Shown here: piece by piece, positions 25,603 to 35,635 of the stretch | Numbering within the stretch: position 1 is the stretch's first letter | Layout: each line of letters begins with the position of its first letter | NCBI RefSeq assembly: GCF_009650435.1 | Contig: NZ_VVIP01000044.1 | Location: 1-64,000 of the forward strand | Direction: 5' to 3' | Length of the DNA stretch: 64,000 bases | Source of the DNA: Foetidibacter luteolus | Lineage (GTDB): Bacteria > Bacteroidota > Bacteroidia > Chitinophagales > Chitinophagaceae | Translations under genes and position numbers: made by a program | Notes under the pieces: generated by a model | What the model was told of the DNA's origin: nothing | The model's database searches: none | Seen by the model: the letters and a program-made list of their open reading frames with translations, nothing else

Positions 25603-26760
25603 TCAATCCAGGAACTTTCGCAGATTAACCCGCACGCTGATGTCCGCGCCCAATTCCAGTAGTCGCCGGCCCATATAAGCATCCCGCTGCAAGCCATTCA
25701 CATACGCATCGCTGACAATCGCGTTGAAAAGCGGGGTATGTCCGCCGAAGCCCTCCTTATCGGTTACAGCGGGAGCGTTTACATCTGCCCCTTGCTGAAT
25801 CAGCCAGTCAAAAATCTCTCGCTCATCAAAATCAATTGCAAGGTGCAATAGTGTAGTGCCGTCAATGGGCGTACCATGCAGGCCTGAACGGCCATTGTCC
25901 GCGCAACCCACTTCGGGCGGATAAATTTCGCGGTAACTGAACCGCCTATATAGCAAGTCCGGATCCTTTTGGAAATGTTTCTTCAGTAACTCAAGGTCGC
26001 CGCAATGAAATGCCATCATGATGGTATCAGGCCACACATATCCCCTCGCTTTAAACCGTTTAAAAATCTCATGCTTTGCTTTTGGGTGCCGGCCGTATGT
26101 TTCCAATACCATGGCAAATGGCGCCTGGCTGTCGCCTTTTTCGTCCGTAAACGGTGCACCTTCATCATCTAAAAATCCAAAGCCATACGGGTTCAGTGTT
26201 TCGCAGGACCCCATGATGATTCCCGGCTGAAATGAAGCCCCTTGTCCCAGCAACCACTTGGCAATTTCGATATCGCCATGCAATAATGCGCGATCAAATG
26301 CATGCTGAAAATCCTTAGCGCCAAGCGCTGCGATCGTTTTTACCATCTCCAACTGATTGAGATTAGCCGCATGGCTCATAGGCGGTCCCCAGTTGCCATT
26401 ATTGACGGGCACATGCAATAAGTTAGGGTAAGCCTTAAGCAACTGTGTTAATGATGCCGCATCGCCCGCACGGATTGCCTTATCTATTAATTGTGCCGCC
26501 GTATTGCCGGTAATGCGCTCTTTCAATTGCGCCCAGGATGAAAAGCCATATTCACGCGCAATGACAAGCTGGGCGTCACTGAGTTTTAAACGCTTTATCA
26601 GCGTTTCATTTTCCGCATGGTAAAATTTTGGATGCCGTTGGCGAATGCGGTTAATTGCATCGATTGACGATTCCCTGCACAGCTTCACCAATTCACGGGC
26701 CTGCCTTTTTGGGATGTCGAGATGAGGATTGGCGGGTAAACCGCGGGAGACGGTTGACAT
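25603..26760 (-). CDS. Ankyrin-repeat protein, ended early by an in-frame TGA
   Basis: A 385-residue protein with several ankyrin repeats in the middle and C-terminal parts (DGTTLLHLAIDFDEREIFDWLIQQGADVNAP is one; GHTPLFNAIVSDAY another). The N-terminal region is typical of Bacteroidota ankyrin proteins (SSWAQLKERI). It probably binds other proteins; no enzyme domain is seen. After TGA 25605-25603 the same frame runs on for 42 codons (RDEPGWHIRHRVTPLEWASD and so on) to TGA 25476-25474. That extension reads like the natural C-terminus, so a nonsense change has removed the last ~43 residues. Starts at ATG 26760. Confidence 0.8.
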   Translation of the reverse strand: MSTVSRGLPANPHLDIPKRQARELVKLCRESSIDAINRIRQRHPKFYHAENETLIKRLKLSDAQLVIAREYGFSSWAQLKERITGNTAAQLIDKAIRAGDAASLTQLLKAYPNLLHVPVNNGNWGPPMSHAANLNQLEMVKTIAALGAKDFQHAFDRALLHGDIEIAKWLLGQGASFQPGIIMGSCETLNPYGFGFLDDEGAPFTDEKGDSQAPFAMVLETYGRHPKAKHEIFKRFKARGYVWPDTIMMAFHCGDLELLKKHFQKDPDLLYRRFSYREIYPPEVGCADNGRSGLHGTPIDGTTLLHLAIDFDEREIFDWLIQQGADVNAPAVTDKEGFGGHTPLFNAIVSDAYVNGLQRDAYMGRRLLELGADISVRVNLRKFLD

Positions 26761-27205
26761 AACTTTCCTTCTTTATGATATGCCGTGTCCACATGCAGGC
26801 AAGAAGTTAAGTTAATGAGTATGTGTTATAAAAAACCACACCGGCAGGCTGAGCCTGTTTCCGTGGACGGGATGCTTCCGGAGAGCTCTACGAAGATATT
26901 AATTTTCCGGATTTGAAAGGCGTACAAAACAAAGATTAAAGGGACACTATAGCGCACGTACAAAATGCCCCCCGATTAACCCAATTACAATTTACAACTT
27001 GGGTAATTTCTTGCTTGCCTCAATCACGTCCATTGCCTGAACCCTTATTTACTAGCCTCAAACGTCTGCCATTCAAATGCTTCAACAAGAAGTCCGGAGT
27101 AAAAATTCGGTTTAGCCAGAACAGGTTATCCGGTTTTCTTTGAAGTGCAATCTTTTGGTCTCCACAGTAAACAGAATACTCGAAAGCCCGCTTATAAATC
27201 AGCTT
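26761..27205. other. Intergenic region, no gene seen
   Basis: A 445-bp gap between the ankyrin gene and the large unknown operon. A minus-strand piece at about 27050-27120 reads KPNFYSGLLVEAFEWQTFEA before a stop and may be the tail of a lost gene. Nothing else is recognisable. Confidence 0.35.
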
Positions 27206-30200
27206 TCAATTTGAAGCCGCCACAAACAAACTGCTTATGCCATAGGCCATATTCAGACCTCCGGCAGTAACAATGAGGCCAGCCTGTACCTCAACATTGT
27301 CCTCAGACAGTGCAATGGCAGGAGATAATATACCGGATGCATTAAAGCAGGTATTTCCTACGAGCCCTGCAATATCAGCCGCTTTTCTATCTGAGGCCAG
27401 GTAGGCAAATGTTGTGGGTACCTGCCAGGCCAGGTTAATCATAAAGTCGTAATAGGGAGAGGCCCCCGCCCAGAATTCATCACCTTCGTTACCGGGGTTG
27501 CCGAATGGTATATCCAGAAAGGTTTTAAAAAGGCCGATGGCCGCGAAAAATGCATTCGCCCCGTCATACCATCCCCCTGAGTCGCTTTCGAGGTTGGCGG
27601 CAACCTGTAGGATGTCGGGAGCGATGTAAGGCAAATAGATAACGGCCACGGCAACAGATAAGCCCATATTTGACTTTTTAGTGTCTGCTTCATATGCAGA
27701 CTTGGCGCCGCCTACAAGAGCCATGGCCATCCCGCCAAAGAAGGCAGAGATATTTCCTGAAAAAACAATTTTGTCGGAAATAGAATCCAAAGCCCCCACG
27801 TTGCTTTCTAGGCCTGTGGAAACATTCGCAGGATGTGTTTTTTGGGAAAAACAAATAGCCGCTATACTTTTCAAATCCGGCGCGTAAATTAAAGACCTGG
27901 TCACATCATCATCCGGAAACGGAACTTTATCATGGTTAATTATCTTGTAGATAAAGGTGACGGGTATTGCTGCTACCAGGCAAGCCAGATCCAACAGGCT
28001 TAGTTCACTGCCTTCTGAAAATATTTTATAGAGCGGGCTTAACACCGGTATGTTTAACGGTGCATCGAGTATCTTGATAATCCCGTTCAACAAATACGCC
28101 GCATTATTCAAAAGCGCCGTTAGGGCGTTGTCCAGGGATTTAACAAGGGCATCTGAAATAACACCGATAATCTGTTTGATAAACTCAACGGTTGAAACTG
28201 AAGCATATCCTTTGATAACGTCCTGTAGTTGCTTTGAGGTATCACCAAGAATGTTGCGTTCGTTGGAAATCGCCGCCAGGATATTACCCATAGCTGAATT
28301 ATGAATGCCTGCCATAAATATGGGATTGGCATTTTCCATATTACCTTTGGCATGATGGTTCACCCAATGGCAGGATGGATTGTTTTGTCCGTCAATCCTG
28401 CGGCCCGCTGAGACCTGCTGTTGATAACTGTCTGTCGGCAACCCGGCCCAGTCATCGATTTTCTTTACCAATGACTGCGTTAGGTCGCTCAGGCTTCGCT
28501 GATAATTGCCTTTTTCCAGGTTGTCAAGGCAATGCTTCGCGTAGTTCACAAAAAGAGATTTTAAAACCTTGTGTGTGCGAATAACATCGTCCCAGCCAAA
28601 TATATGCCCAACCCATTGCACAATTTTTTCCAAAACAACTTCGAGCTTGCTCAGGACAAACTGGATACCCTGCATAATATCGCTGATGCAGGCGATGGCA
28701 AAATGGTAAATTTCACCCGCAATCGTCATCACAAAGTGGGTGATGCCGTCGATGATCTTTAAAATGAAATCTTCAAGTTTCAGAAAAAGGTTTTTCAACC
28801 ACTGCCATGCATCGCCGGTTGAAATCTGTGTTGATTCAGATCCTCTGAACGTAAATGTATGATCTGCGTTTATCAAGAATCCGATAGATGCTGCCTGTTC
28901 CGCACCTTCGTAATATCTTACACCATCTTTTCTAAAATGTAGGATGGTAACTTTGCTTGTACCGGCGTTAAAGGATGCGGCCGGCTTAAGTTGTCCCTGT
29001 TTTCCGTTAGCAGGGAAATTGTCCTGCAAACTGCTAAAGCCGGAAATATGGCTTGCCGCAGCGCTTTTATCGTTGTTGTATTTTGGATCTATCAGGGCAC
29101 CAGGTTGTCCTCTTTCATTTTTTACTGTATCAGGAAAATCTTTATCGGTTTGTACCTTTTTAAGGGTGCCCAGTACATCAACCATGGGGTTGATATCAAT
29201 TGTTTGTTCTCCGTCATTAACATGAATATGATAACAAACGCTTCCGATACAATCAATAGATTGAGTAATGTTAATCGTCCCTGAAATGTCAGATTTTACC
29301 TGCAGAGGCACTGACGTATGCAGCAGATGATAATAATCGTTGATATACACGCTACAGGTTTCTGTTGCGGTAATAGTGACGTCCGCATCGTTTAGGGGAA
29401 CGCCAGAGTCATCCATACAGTTAATATGTGTTGTATAGGTATGGGTCTGTATATAATCGTGGACATCTGTAGATGGCAATACTATGGTGCGCGACCTCCA
29501 GAGCGTAGTGGCTGCATCTTGCATTAACTGATGCAGGAAATTGTCTCTTGTAGAGGCAAACAAGGCTGTGTTTCCCAGGCGGTTGTTCACGAAACTGGCA
29601 ACTGCATTCACATTCTCCTTAATCGGCACGGGGTAGTTCCAGGCACTGCCACTCAATTCATTTCCTGCTGCAGACTTTAAATAGAATATTTGTCCCTGCT
29701 TGTTGAGCCCCCATATAACTACGGTTGCATTGTCATTATTCACGTGAAGGCTTGTTACTTCATTTAGCAAAGGATGGGTACAAACAGCTGTCATGGGCTG
29801 GCCATTTTCCTGTTGTGTGCTGGCCAGATAATACAGGGAACCAGCAGCTGTCACAAACAAATCGCTGTGTATTCCATCGGGAAAGGAAAGCGCCATTGCA
29901 GTTGCACCCGGCGGCGAACTGATTTTAGTGGGAACGGGAGGAAGATCCGGGTTTCTGGCATTGTAAAGTGGCGTGTAAAGAAGTTGCGCAGTCTGATTGT
30001 CAATGCCCATCGTATACATAGCATCAATGCTATTGCCTGTCTTTCGCCCAATACAGTTGGTAATGCTGCCAGCCTCAAGGTTGCCGGAAAGATCATGGGG
30101 ATGCCATGCTGTTGGATAGGTTTTTTTTAGCGGGTCAACAAAATACCTGAATATGCTATTGGAGTAAACGTTGCCTATTACATCCACAACCAGGAATTCA

Positions 30201-30664
30201 TTGCCACCAGATTGACTGATGTAAACACCGTCAATAAAGAGCGGACTGAAGTTGTGAGATGTATCATCGAATTTTATTTCCGTAAATACAATGGGATAGT
30301 GGGTCCAGTCATCTGTAGTATTCTTGTTGCCAAAGGAAATGAACAGTTTGTCGCTGCCATCTGCCGTGGCCGCAAAAGCTATATCCATAGTGCCACTCGC
30401 AAGATTTTGTGCAACATCAAAGCATTTGGCCACAATCGCCGTATATCCGGATTGTTTCGATAAGGCATCAGTAAAATTCATCCGGCTCCATCCATGTTTA
30501 TCGGCAGGGATTTCACGCGTGCAGTAAAAAGCCAGGTCTGTTCCGATAGAGAAAAAAAGTGAATGGCCTTCCTGCGTTTGCAACACTTTAAACTGTGCGT
30601 CGGGAGCCATGATAACCGCATGTTTTTGATTTTTCATCAGCTCTGTAGCGTATTCTATTTTCAT
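27206..30664 (-). CDS. Large protein of unknown function (1152 aa): propeller-like N-terminus, helical C-terminus
   Basis: I do not recognise this protein with confidence. Residues 1-430 are beta-rich with repeated strand patterns (LFVTAAGSLYYLAST, VIWGLNKQGQIFYL, TALFASTRDNFLHQL) like a lectin- or tectonin-type propeller. About 430-500 looks Ig-like (NDADVTITATETCSVYIND). From ~640 on it is helical with amphipathic and hydrophobic stretches (LFLKLEDFILKIIDGITHFV; LLDLACLVAAIPVTFIYKII). There is no signal peptide and no HExxH. It starts at ATG 30664, 35 bp after the gene at 30700-32349, so the two form an operon. The layout suggests a large assembly or toxin-like protein; this is speculation. 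Confidence 0.7.
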   Translation of the reverse strand: MKIEYATELMKNQKHAVIMAPDAQFKVLQTQEGHSLFFSIGTDLAFYCTREIPADKHGWSRMNFTDALSKQSGYTAIVAKCFDVAQNLASGTMDIAFAATADGSDKLFISFGNKNTTDDWTHYPIVFTEIKFDDTSHNFSPLFIDGVYISQSGGNEFLVVDVIGNVYSNSIFRYFVDPLKKTYPTAWHPHDLSGNLEAGSITNCIGRKTGNSIDAMYTMGIDNQTAQLLYTPLYNARNPDLPPVPTKISSPPGATAMALSFPDGIHSDLFVTAAGSLYYLASTQQENGQPMTAVCTHPLLNEVTSLHVNNDNATVVIWGLNKQGQIFYLKSAAGNELSGSAWNYPVPIKENVNAVASFVNNRLGNTALFASTRDNFLHQLMQDAATTLWRSRTIVLPSTDVHDYIQTHTYTTHINCMDDSGVPLNDADVTITATETCSVYINDYYHLLHTSVPLQVKSDISGTINITQSIDCIGSVCYHIHVNDGEQTIDINPMVDVLGTLKKVQTDKDFPDTVKNERGQPGALIDPKYNNDKSAAASHISGFSSLQDNFPANGKQGQLKPAASFNAGTSKVTILHFRKDGVRYYEGAEQAASIGFLINADHTFTFRGSESTQISTGDAWQWLKNLFLKLEDFILKIIDGITHFVMTIAGEIYHFAIACISDIMQGIQFVLSKLEVVLEKIVQWVGHIFGWDDVIRTHKVLKSLFVNYAKHCLDNLEKGNYQRSLSDLTQSLVKKIDDWAGLPTDSYQQQVSAGRRIDGQNNPSCHWVNHHAKGNMENANPIFMAGIHNSAMGNILAAISNERNILGDTSKQLQDVIKGYASVSTVEFIKQIIGVISDALVKSLDNALTALLNNAAYLLNGIIKILDAPLNIPVLSPLYKIFSEGSELSLLDLACLVAAIPVTFIYKIINHDKVPFPDDDVTRSLIYAPDLKSIAAICFSQKTHPANVSTGLESNVGALDSISDKIVFSGNISAFFGGMAMALVGGAKSAYEADTKKSNMGLSVAVAVIYLPYIAPDILQVAANLESDSGGWYDGANAFFAAIGLFKTFLDIPFGNPGNEGDEFWAGASPYYDFMINLAWQVPTTFAYLASDRKAADIAGLVGNTCFNASGILSPAIALSEDNVEVQAGLIVTAGGLNMAYGISSLFVAASN

Positions 30665-30699
30665 GGTGTCTGCTTGTGGATAACACTTAAATGATTTTA

Positions 30700-32349
30700 T
30701 CAGATGGAATAGGTAATCTTTACTGTGAGGTCCTGGTAATCAGAGAACATCGGGTCTTTAAAAGAAAAGACGGCGCCGGCCGGAAATACAAAATTCTTAA
30801 GAGGTAACGATATATCCATGAAGTTTTTATTAACAGAATTGTCAATCCATGCCATAATATTGTCCGTAACATCGCGCTCGCCATTTTTTATCCGTACAGA
30901 GTCGTCTGTTGGAAGCGCAACTGGCTTGCCCAGCTCCATGGTAAGATTTCCATTATCATCAACTTTTATGATATACGGATCCGTTCTGGTCTTATCAAAT
31001 ATATTGGCTGTCCTTCTAATGCCCACCGGTGCATAATCCATGAAAACAACGAGATGCTGTTTTATAATCACTTTGTTTTCCAAGAAATCAATAGAGGCTT
31101 CGAGCCTCGTGGAGAGGTCTAATGTTCCGAGGGCACCATGCCAGCCATATTTATCGTTTACCGCATGCGTATACACCGTTGACATAACCGGTGAATGAAA
31201 GCTGCCATGCTGCCAGGTCAGGGGGTTTGTTGAAGGAGAGCTTGTGGCCGACCAGGTACTTGTATCGTTCCCGGTAATTGCCAGCACGAGTGCATTTTTT
31301 TGAATGAGTGGTGCTAAAAGTCCGGTCAGAAAATCACCAATAATTTCCCGTCTAATGGCGATGACGCCATCGCAATCTGCTTCATCGGCCTTATTGTCCA
31401 GCCAGTTCCATGAAGGGATGTGCGGCGTAGGTCCACCGAACGGCCCCGTGGCACAGTAATAGTTAAGGGTAGACAGTTGTTTTTGCTCTTTTGTAGGATT
31501 GGCAACCGGCCAGTTGTCTGCGCCAACGAAACCCCAGGCATAAAGCCTGACGCTTGTTATATCCAGATTGGAGGGAGCTGCGACCTTCGCGATTGGCATA
31601 TAATTCAAGACTGGATCGCCTTTCGTTTTAAGCGAGTTGATATAAGTGTTGATAAAAACGTTATTTAGCGCATTGTAAACAGCCGACCCTTTATCCACTC
31701 CTGATATTTCAGGTGTGGTTTGAAGGCTGGCAGTGTTCAGGTCAATGATAAATTGCTGGACCGAAAAATTCTCATGCAGAGCGCCCAGCTTTCTTTTTAA
31801 CGCGGTGGGAATATCCCGGGCATCATTGCCTGCCAGCTTTACCGTCGAAGTAAAAGTCCACGCATTATCACCCTGCGATTGATTGAGGTAACTGGTAATT
31901 TTGCTGCCGGTATAAGTGGCCTGTACTATAATAAATTTTTGGCAGAGGAGGTTGAAGATTACCTGTGGATCATCATCCGGATTATAATCGGGCAGCAACG
32001 TGATAATATCCGGAACCGGGCCGTCTCCGTAGCATGGAGGCAAGCCGATTGCTGCCTCGAATGCACACAAGAAACGGGCATTGCTTATACACTCAATTGC
32101 GGCGTCAGGAGATGTGGAACCGTCCCATGAGGTTATACTTAGCGGGTCAATTCCGCTTGTCCTGGTCATGAGTGCCCCACGATCTATCAGTTCCGGTTCT
32201 CCATCGACCCCAATAACGTAATACTTGGTCACCGATGGCAATTGTGGATCGCTAAGGTAATCTTCCATGATGTTATTGATACTCGCCTGGGAAGTAGCCA
32301 CGATAATTTCGTAACCACCATTGTTCAGATAAGATTGTTTTGCGCTCAT
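30700..32349 (-). CDS. Unknown 549-aa protein, weakly TULIP/P47-like, operon partner of the 1152-aa protein
   Basis: The N-terminus NNGGYEIIVATSQASINNIM resembles the opening of TULIP-type proteins such as clostridial P47/OrfX, where a strand with a Ser/Asn-rich helix leads an elongated lipid-binding-like barrel. Later parts alternate long beta stretches (KITSYLNQSQ; TLDLSTRLEASIDFLENKVIIKQHLVVFMDY). The resemblance is from memory and weak. No signal peptide or membrane segment is present. Starts at ATG 32349. Because it precedes the 1152-residue protein by only 35 bp, the two products probably act together. Confidence 0.6.
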   Translation of the reverse strand: MSAKQSYLNNGGYEIIVATSQASINNIMEDYLSDPQLPSVTKYYVIGVDGEPELIDRGALMTRTSGIDPLSITSWDGSTSPDAAIECISNARFLCAFEAAIGLPPCYGDGPVPDIITLLPDYNPDDDPQVIFNLLCQKFIIVQATYTGSKITSYLNQSQGDNAWTFTSTVKLAGNDARDIPTALKRKLGALHENFSVQQFIIDLNTASLQTTPEISGVDKGSAVYNALNNVFINTYINSLKTKGDPVLNYMPIAKVAAPSNLDITSVRLYAWGFVGADNWPVANPTKEQKQLSTLNYYCATGPFGGPTPHIPSWNWLDNKADEADCDGVIAIRREIIGDFLTGLLAPLIQKNALVLAITGNDTSTWSATSSPSTNPLTWQHGSFHSPVMSTVYTHAVNDKYGWHGALGTLDLSTRLEASIDFLENKVIIKQHLVVFMDYAPVGIRRTANIFDKTRTDPYIIKVDDNGNLTMELGKPVALPTDDSVRIKNGERDVTDNIMAWIDNSVNKNFMDISLPLKNFVFPAGAVFSFKDPMFSDYQDLTVKITYSI

Positions 32350-33045
32350 GCGAAGTTATTACAGGCAGCTTGGGGACATGCCTATGTTTACGGCAAGCAA
32401 AATGCTAAATGAAGGGTGGGCCTGATTAATCGTTAGCGTATTGCAGGCAGCACATCAGTACCCTGTGGCAACAGCAGTTCATTGCATGAAAATGTATATA
32501 TAGATTACATGTTTTGAAAGTGTTCAACAGAAAGTTAATTCATTGGGTTTACTCCTGCAAGTAATTGTTTTGCTTTTTTTTCATTTACACTAGGTGACAG
32601 TTCAACAATCGCTATACCGGCAGGCTTATAATAAACACTGCACCTTCAACGTGCTTTGTTTCTAGTTCATTGTATCCTTGTGCTCTTTGGTGATAACTCA
32701 AACTCAGCCCAACCCCGTTGGAGTGCCTGTTGATTTAGTGGTAAAAAGGCTGAAAGATTTTTAGACCGAACAGCCATGCCGGTGTTTGACTATGCCAGCA
32801 AAGTGTATGGCCGCGCACTCTCCTACCATGGCGGATGCAAATGCAACAATCGAGTCGCCATCAGCCACCTCTTACATCCCAATACTTTGCAACACGTCAA
32901 GGGATTCAAGCAATAGGTGTAAGTCTATCTTTATTCGTCATCGCGGGGGCTAGATTGGGTTGTTTAGCAAACTAAATGAAGATGAAAAGGCTGTGTTTCA
33001 TATTGACTGCAACCCTGTTTTGTCTCTGTCCTGATGCCATCAGCC
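32350..33045. other. Non-coding or decayed stretch
   Basis: No intact gene. A plus-strand open piece near 32760-32915 (AMPVFDYASKVYGRALSYHG and on to a TAG) looks like coding debris, but its family is not recognised. Confidence 0.35.
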
Positions 33046-33371
33046 ACTGTCCATCTTATTCAGTACCTCATTGACTGTGCGTACCGGATGGTTCCTTGCA
33101 ATCAGTTCATCCAGCGTAGGGGTAATGCCATCACCTGGTTTTGATGGTTTTCTTTAAATACTACCTTGAGTGTGTGCCTCTTGCCATGCCTGGCAAGACA
33201 CCTAAAATCAGCTGTCTGATGGATATCATGCACGTTTTATTTATCCACCACTCCTGTTTATAAACCCTCACTAAAAATTAAAACTAAAAAAACATGGTGG
33301 ATAACCCCTACCCTAAAATTGAAAACAAAAAAAGGCCACCTCTTTTACTTTTGAGACAGCCTCTCTTTTTA
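33046..33371 (-). mobile_element. IS1182-family remnant (one end and transposase N-terminus)
   Basis: Minus strand: an end sequence GAGAGGCTGTCTCAAAAGTA at 33352-33371, a ~190-bp leader, then codons for VFKENHQNQVMALP and, after a one-base shift, TLDELIARNHPVRTVNEVLN, the well-known start of IS1182 transposases. The rest of the transposase is gone. The same end words recur at 40462-40569 and 57462-57500. Confidence 0.65.
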
Positions 33372-33498
33372 GGCGATAACTTAGCACGCCGAATTAATGA
33401 TAGCTTGCTTCATTGCGGTACTCGCAGAAAAGTAAAGTTTTAATATTGAAAGCCACAATAAAAACCTGTTCCAGCCTTTCTAAGTGTGTTTTTGTTTA

Positions 33499-33705
33499 TT
33501 AGAGGTGTTCCTCAAAGCATCCAACTAATTCCTCAGATGTGGCCGCTCTTGGCATTTTGGGCAATGCTTTTGTTATGTGTTTTTCTGCCGGAGAGTTGTC
33601 CTTTAGTTCGTCCGTACAAAAATCTCTTCCTAAGAATGCCTTCGGTTGGCACTGTTGCGGGAAGGCCTTTTTTGCGCTAACGATTGATATATGATAAAGG
33701 AGCAA
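33499..33705 (-). pseudogene. DUF892/YciE-type ferritin-like protein, N-terminal fragment
   Basis: The minus-strand frame reads RDFCTDELKDNSPAEKHITK, then ALPKMPRAATSEELVGCFEEHL and a double stop. This matches the first helix pair of DUF892 stress proteins (usual wording DELKD-x-AEK-x-TKALPKM-x-AATS-EL-x-FEEHL). About 100 residues of the family's C-terminal part are missing. It is truncated near the IS1182 remnant. Confidence 0.65.
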
Positions 33706-33960
33706 AATAATGCCACGGAGAATTCCGATAAGGCTGAAAAGTTAACTGGGTAGAATTATCCCTCATACCAAAAAAATACGAGGCAAAATTCATCATCCCC
33801 TGCTGTATTAATGGCCAGGTGACTGGGAGGACTAGATTATGTGGAAAATGAGGATTGGCCAAAATTTGCTGGCGGATTCCGCTTTACAGCGCCTGAAATG
33901 AGTAGTTGCTGATATAGGTAATACAAATAAAATGAAAACGCTAATTTATTTAGTATTTCC

Positions 33961-33968
33961 TACCTTTG
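33961..33968 (+). promoter_or_regulatory. Bacteroidota -7 box TACCTTTG
   Basis: TAnnTTTG is the -7 element of the Bacteroidota housekeeping sigma factor. Here it lies 6 bp before ATG 33974 and downstream of another in-frame ATG (33932), which argues for the later start and a very short leader. No clear -33 box is seen. Confidence 0.35.
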
Positions 33969-33973
33969 AAAAC

Positions 33974-34579
33974 ATGAACCTATTCGGCGATACGGAACTA
34001 TTTGATTGTGGCAGGAAGAATTTTAAAGATTTCCGTTTGCCACAGGCAGATTTAAGACTATGGGAACAATTTTTTCATAAGGAAGAATCCGACTACTATT
34101 ACTCAGTTTTTAAGACCTCGACGCCCTGGCAGCAGCGGATCCGGAAAATGTACGACCGGATACTGCCCGATCCCAGGCTGACCGCCTACTATGGAGGAGT
34201 CGATGGGTTAGCCTGGACAAAACCATTACTTATTATTAAAGATAGGGTGGAGCAGGTATGCGGTATGCGGTTTAACCGCGTGCTGTTAAACTATTACCGC
34301 GATAATAACGATTCTGTTGCGTGGCACAGTGACACTTTGCCACAGGACGGTGTTCATCATCCAATAGCATCTGTGAGTTTTGGAGAAACAAGGATTTTTA
34401 AAGTACGGAACAAGCTTAACAAATCAGCGAGTAGGATTGACATAGCGCTTACGCATGGAAGCTTCCTGCTGATGGGAGATGGTATGCAGGATCATTACGA
34501 GCACCACGTACCAAAAACCGCCAGGAAATTAAATGGCAGGATCAATTTGACGTTTAGAACCTCTGGCCGTGACACGTAG
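33974..34579 (+). CDS. AlkB-type 2-oxoglutarate/Fe(II) dioxygenase
   Basis: A 201-residue DNA/RNA-repair-type dioxygenase that removes alkyl groups from bases by oxidation. The iron site is visible as WHSD (His and Asp of the HxD motif), with the distal His in HYEHHVPKT. NRVLLNYYRDNNDSVAWHSD is the nucleotide-lid and core signature, and RINLTFR supplies the arginines that bind 2-oxoglutarate. The start ATG 33974 (MNLFGDTELF) fits the family; ATG 33932 would add 14 residues. The gene stands alone in a decayed area. Acts in the cytoplasm. Confidence 0.9.
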   Translation: MNLFGDTELFDCGRKNFKDFRLPQADLRLWEQFFHKEESDYYYSVFKTSTPWQQRIRKMYDRILPDPRLTAYYGGVDGLAWTKPLLIIKDRVEQVCGMRFNRVLLNYYRDNNDSVAWHSDTLPQDGVHHPIASVSFGETRIFKVRNKLNKSASRIDIALTHGSFLLMGDGMQDHYEHHVPKTARKLNGRINLTFRTSGRDT

Positions 34580-34756
34580 TTTATGTCTTGTGATGGGAAG
34601 AGGTCTGAGCATCATGCCCGGCCAGATGGCTCGATAGCTGTAAGGGTATGGACAGTCATTTTATTTCAAAAATGAAGGTTTGGGATGTAAGAATTCTGAC
34701 AAGTACTTCGCATGTTTGGCTCGTAGTTTGATTTTATGGAAAGATAAACGAAAGGC

Positions 34757-34978
34757 ATGGCTGAAGCGCTTCAAATCTCGTTTGCCCATGCCGGAATTAC
34801 CTATTCAGGCACAGCAGTGATATGGAATGAAGAAGATGCGGCAGACAATACCCAGCATTTCTATGTTGTGTTGAAGGGTGAATTCGAGGGCATGATCTCC
34901 CATATGCAGTTGGGATGGAAGCTGGCGGGATTTGGCAGTCAGCTTTTCGCCGATTCATTGGGGAAAGCTATAGAGTAG
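34757..34978 (+). CDS. Small hypothetical protein (73 aa)
   Basis: Beta-rich small protein from ATG 34757 (ISFAHAGITYSGTAVIWNEE, HFYVVLKGEFEGMI). It has no signal, membrane or metal motif. Composition looks coding and the frame is the best in this interval. Not recognised. Confidence 0.55.
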   Translation: MAEALQISFAHAGITYSGTAVIWNEEDAADNTQHFYVVLKGEFEGMISHMQLGWKLAGFGSQLFADSLGKAIE

Positions 34979-35237
34979 GCAGCTCAGGGGTTGATTAACA
35001 AATACATTGGTTACTCGTTTTTAATGGTTTTGTCTTTGGCCATTTTTGTTCATTCCGCGAGGCTCTTTTTATCCTATTTTCTGACAATCTGCATGCCTGG
35101 AATCATGTTGCTGCTATTATAGAATGCGGTATAAACCGTCCATTCACCTTAGTCATTAAGTTATAACAATTCTGCTAACCTTGCTACGTGTCTTACCGGC
35201 ACAATGCTTGTGATGATTATTTCTTAAAAACGAAAAG

Positions 35238-35510
35238 ATGTCAGAAACTACAGGCAACAACACCGGGAATGGACTGTCAGCAGAAAGCGGTATATCATCA
35301 GATACAAGTGGGAATACGCGCGTGAAAAACATTGCCGATGAAATAAAGCAGGCTGGAGAGAGTACCACTACCGAAAAAGACAATTCGGACAAAAACGAAG
35401 CAGAGTGTCCGGCCAAGGGCCTCATTGATGAACCTGGGGAGGATAAGATTGTGTTGTCAGGCGGCAGCGGTGTGATCATTGAGAGCCCTGTAAAAAACGA
35501 GGAAGGTTGA
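35238..35510 (+). CDS. Small acidic, low-complexity hypothetical protein (90 aa)
   Basis: Starts at ATG 35238. Rich in Ser, Gly, Glu, Asp and Asn (NNTGNGLSAESGISSDTSG), so probably disordered. There is a short hydrophobic KIVLSGGSGVIIE near the end. No cysteine and no membrane segment. Not recognised; the gene is plausible because the composition is non-random and the start is clear. Confidence 0.45.
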   Translation: MSETTGNNTGNGLSAESGISSDTSGNTRVKNIADEIKQAGESTTTEKDNSDKNEAECPAKGLIDEPGEDKIVLSGGSGVIIESPVKNEEG

Positions 35511-35635
35511 TTAGTTTTGCCTTGCACCTGAAGGATTGCAGTTCCTTATCGAATATCGCCGTCGAATATGTTTTTAAGACATGGACGGAATGGACTTTAA
35601 TAAACTATATTATTTTTTTGGGAAGACATTCGCTG

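Noticed and set aside
27206..30664. Large protein as a clostridial-type neurotoxin
   Set aside because: No HExxH metal site or disulfide-linked light chain pattern is present, and the operon partner's P47 likeness is weak.
32740..32920. Open plus-strand piece as part of the IS1182 transposase
   Set aside because: It lies on the opposite strand to the transposase fragment and shares no recognisable wording with that family.
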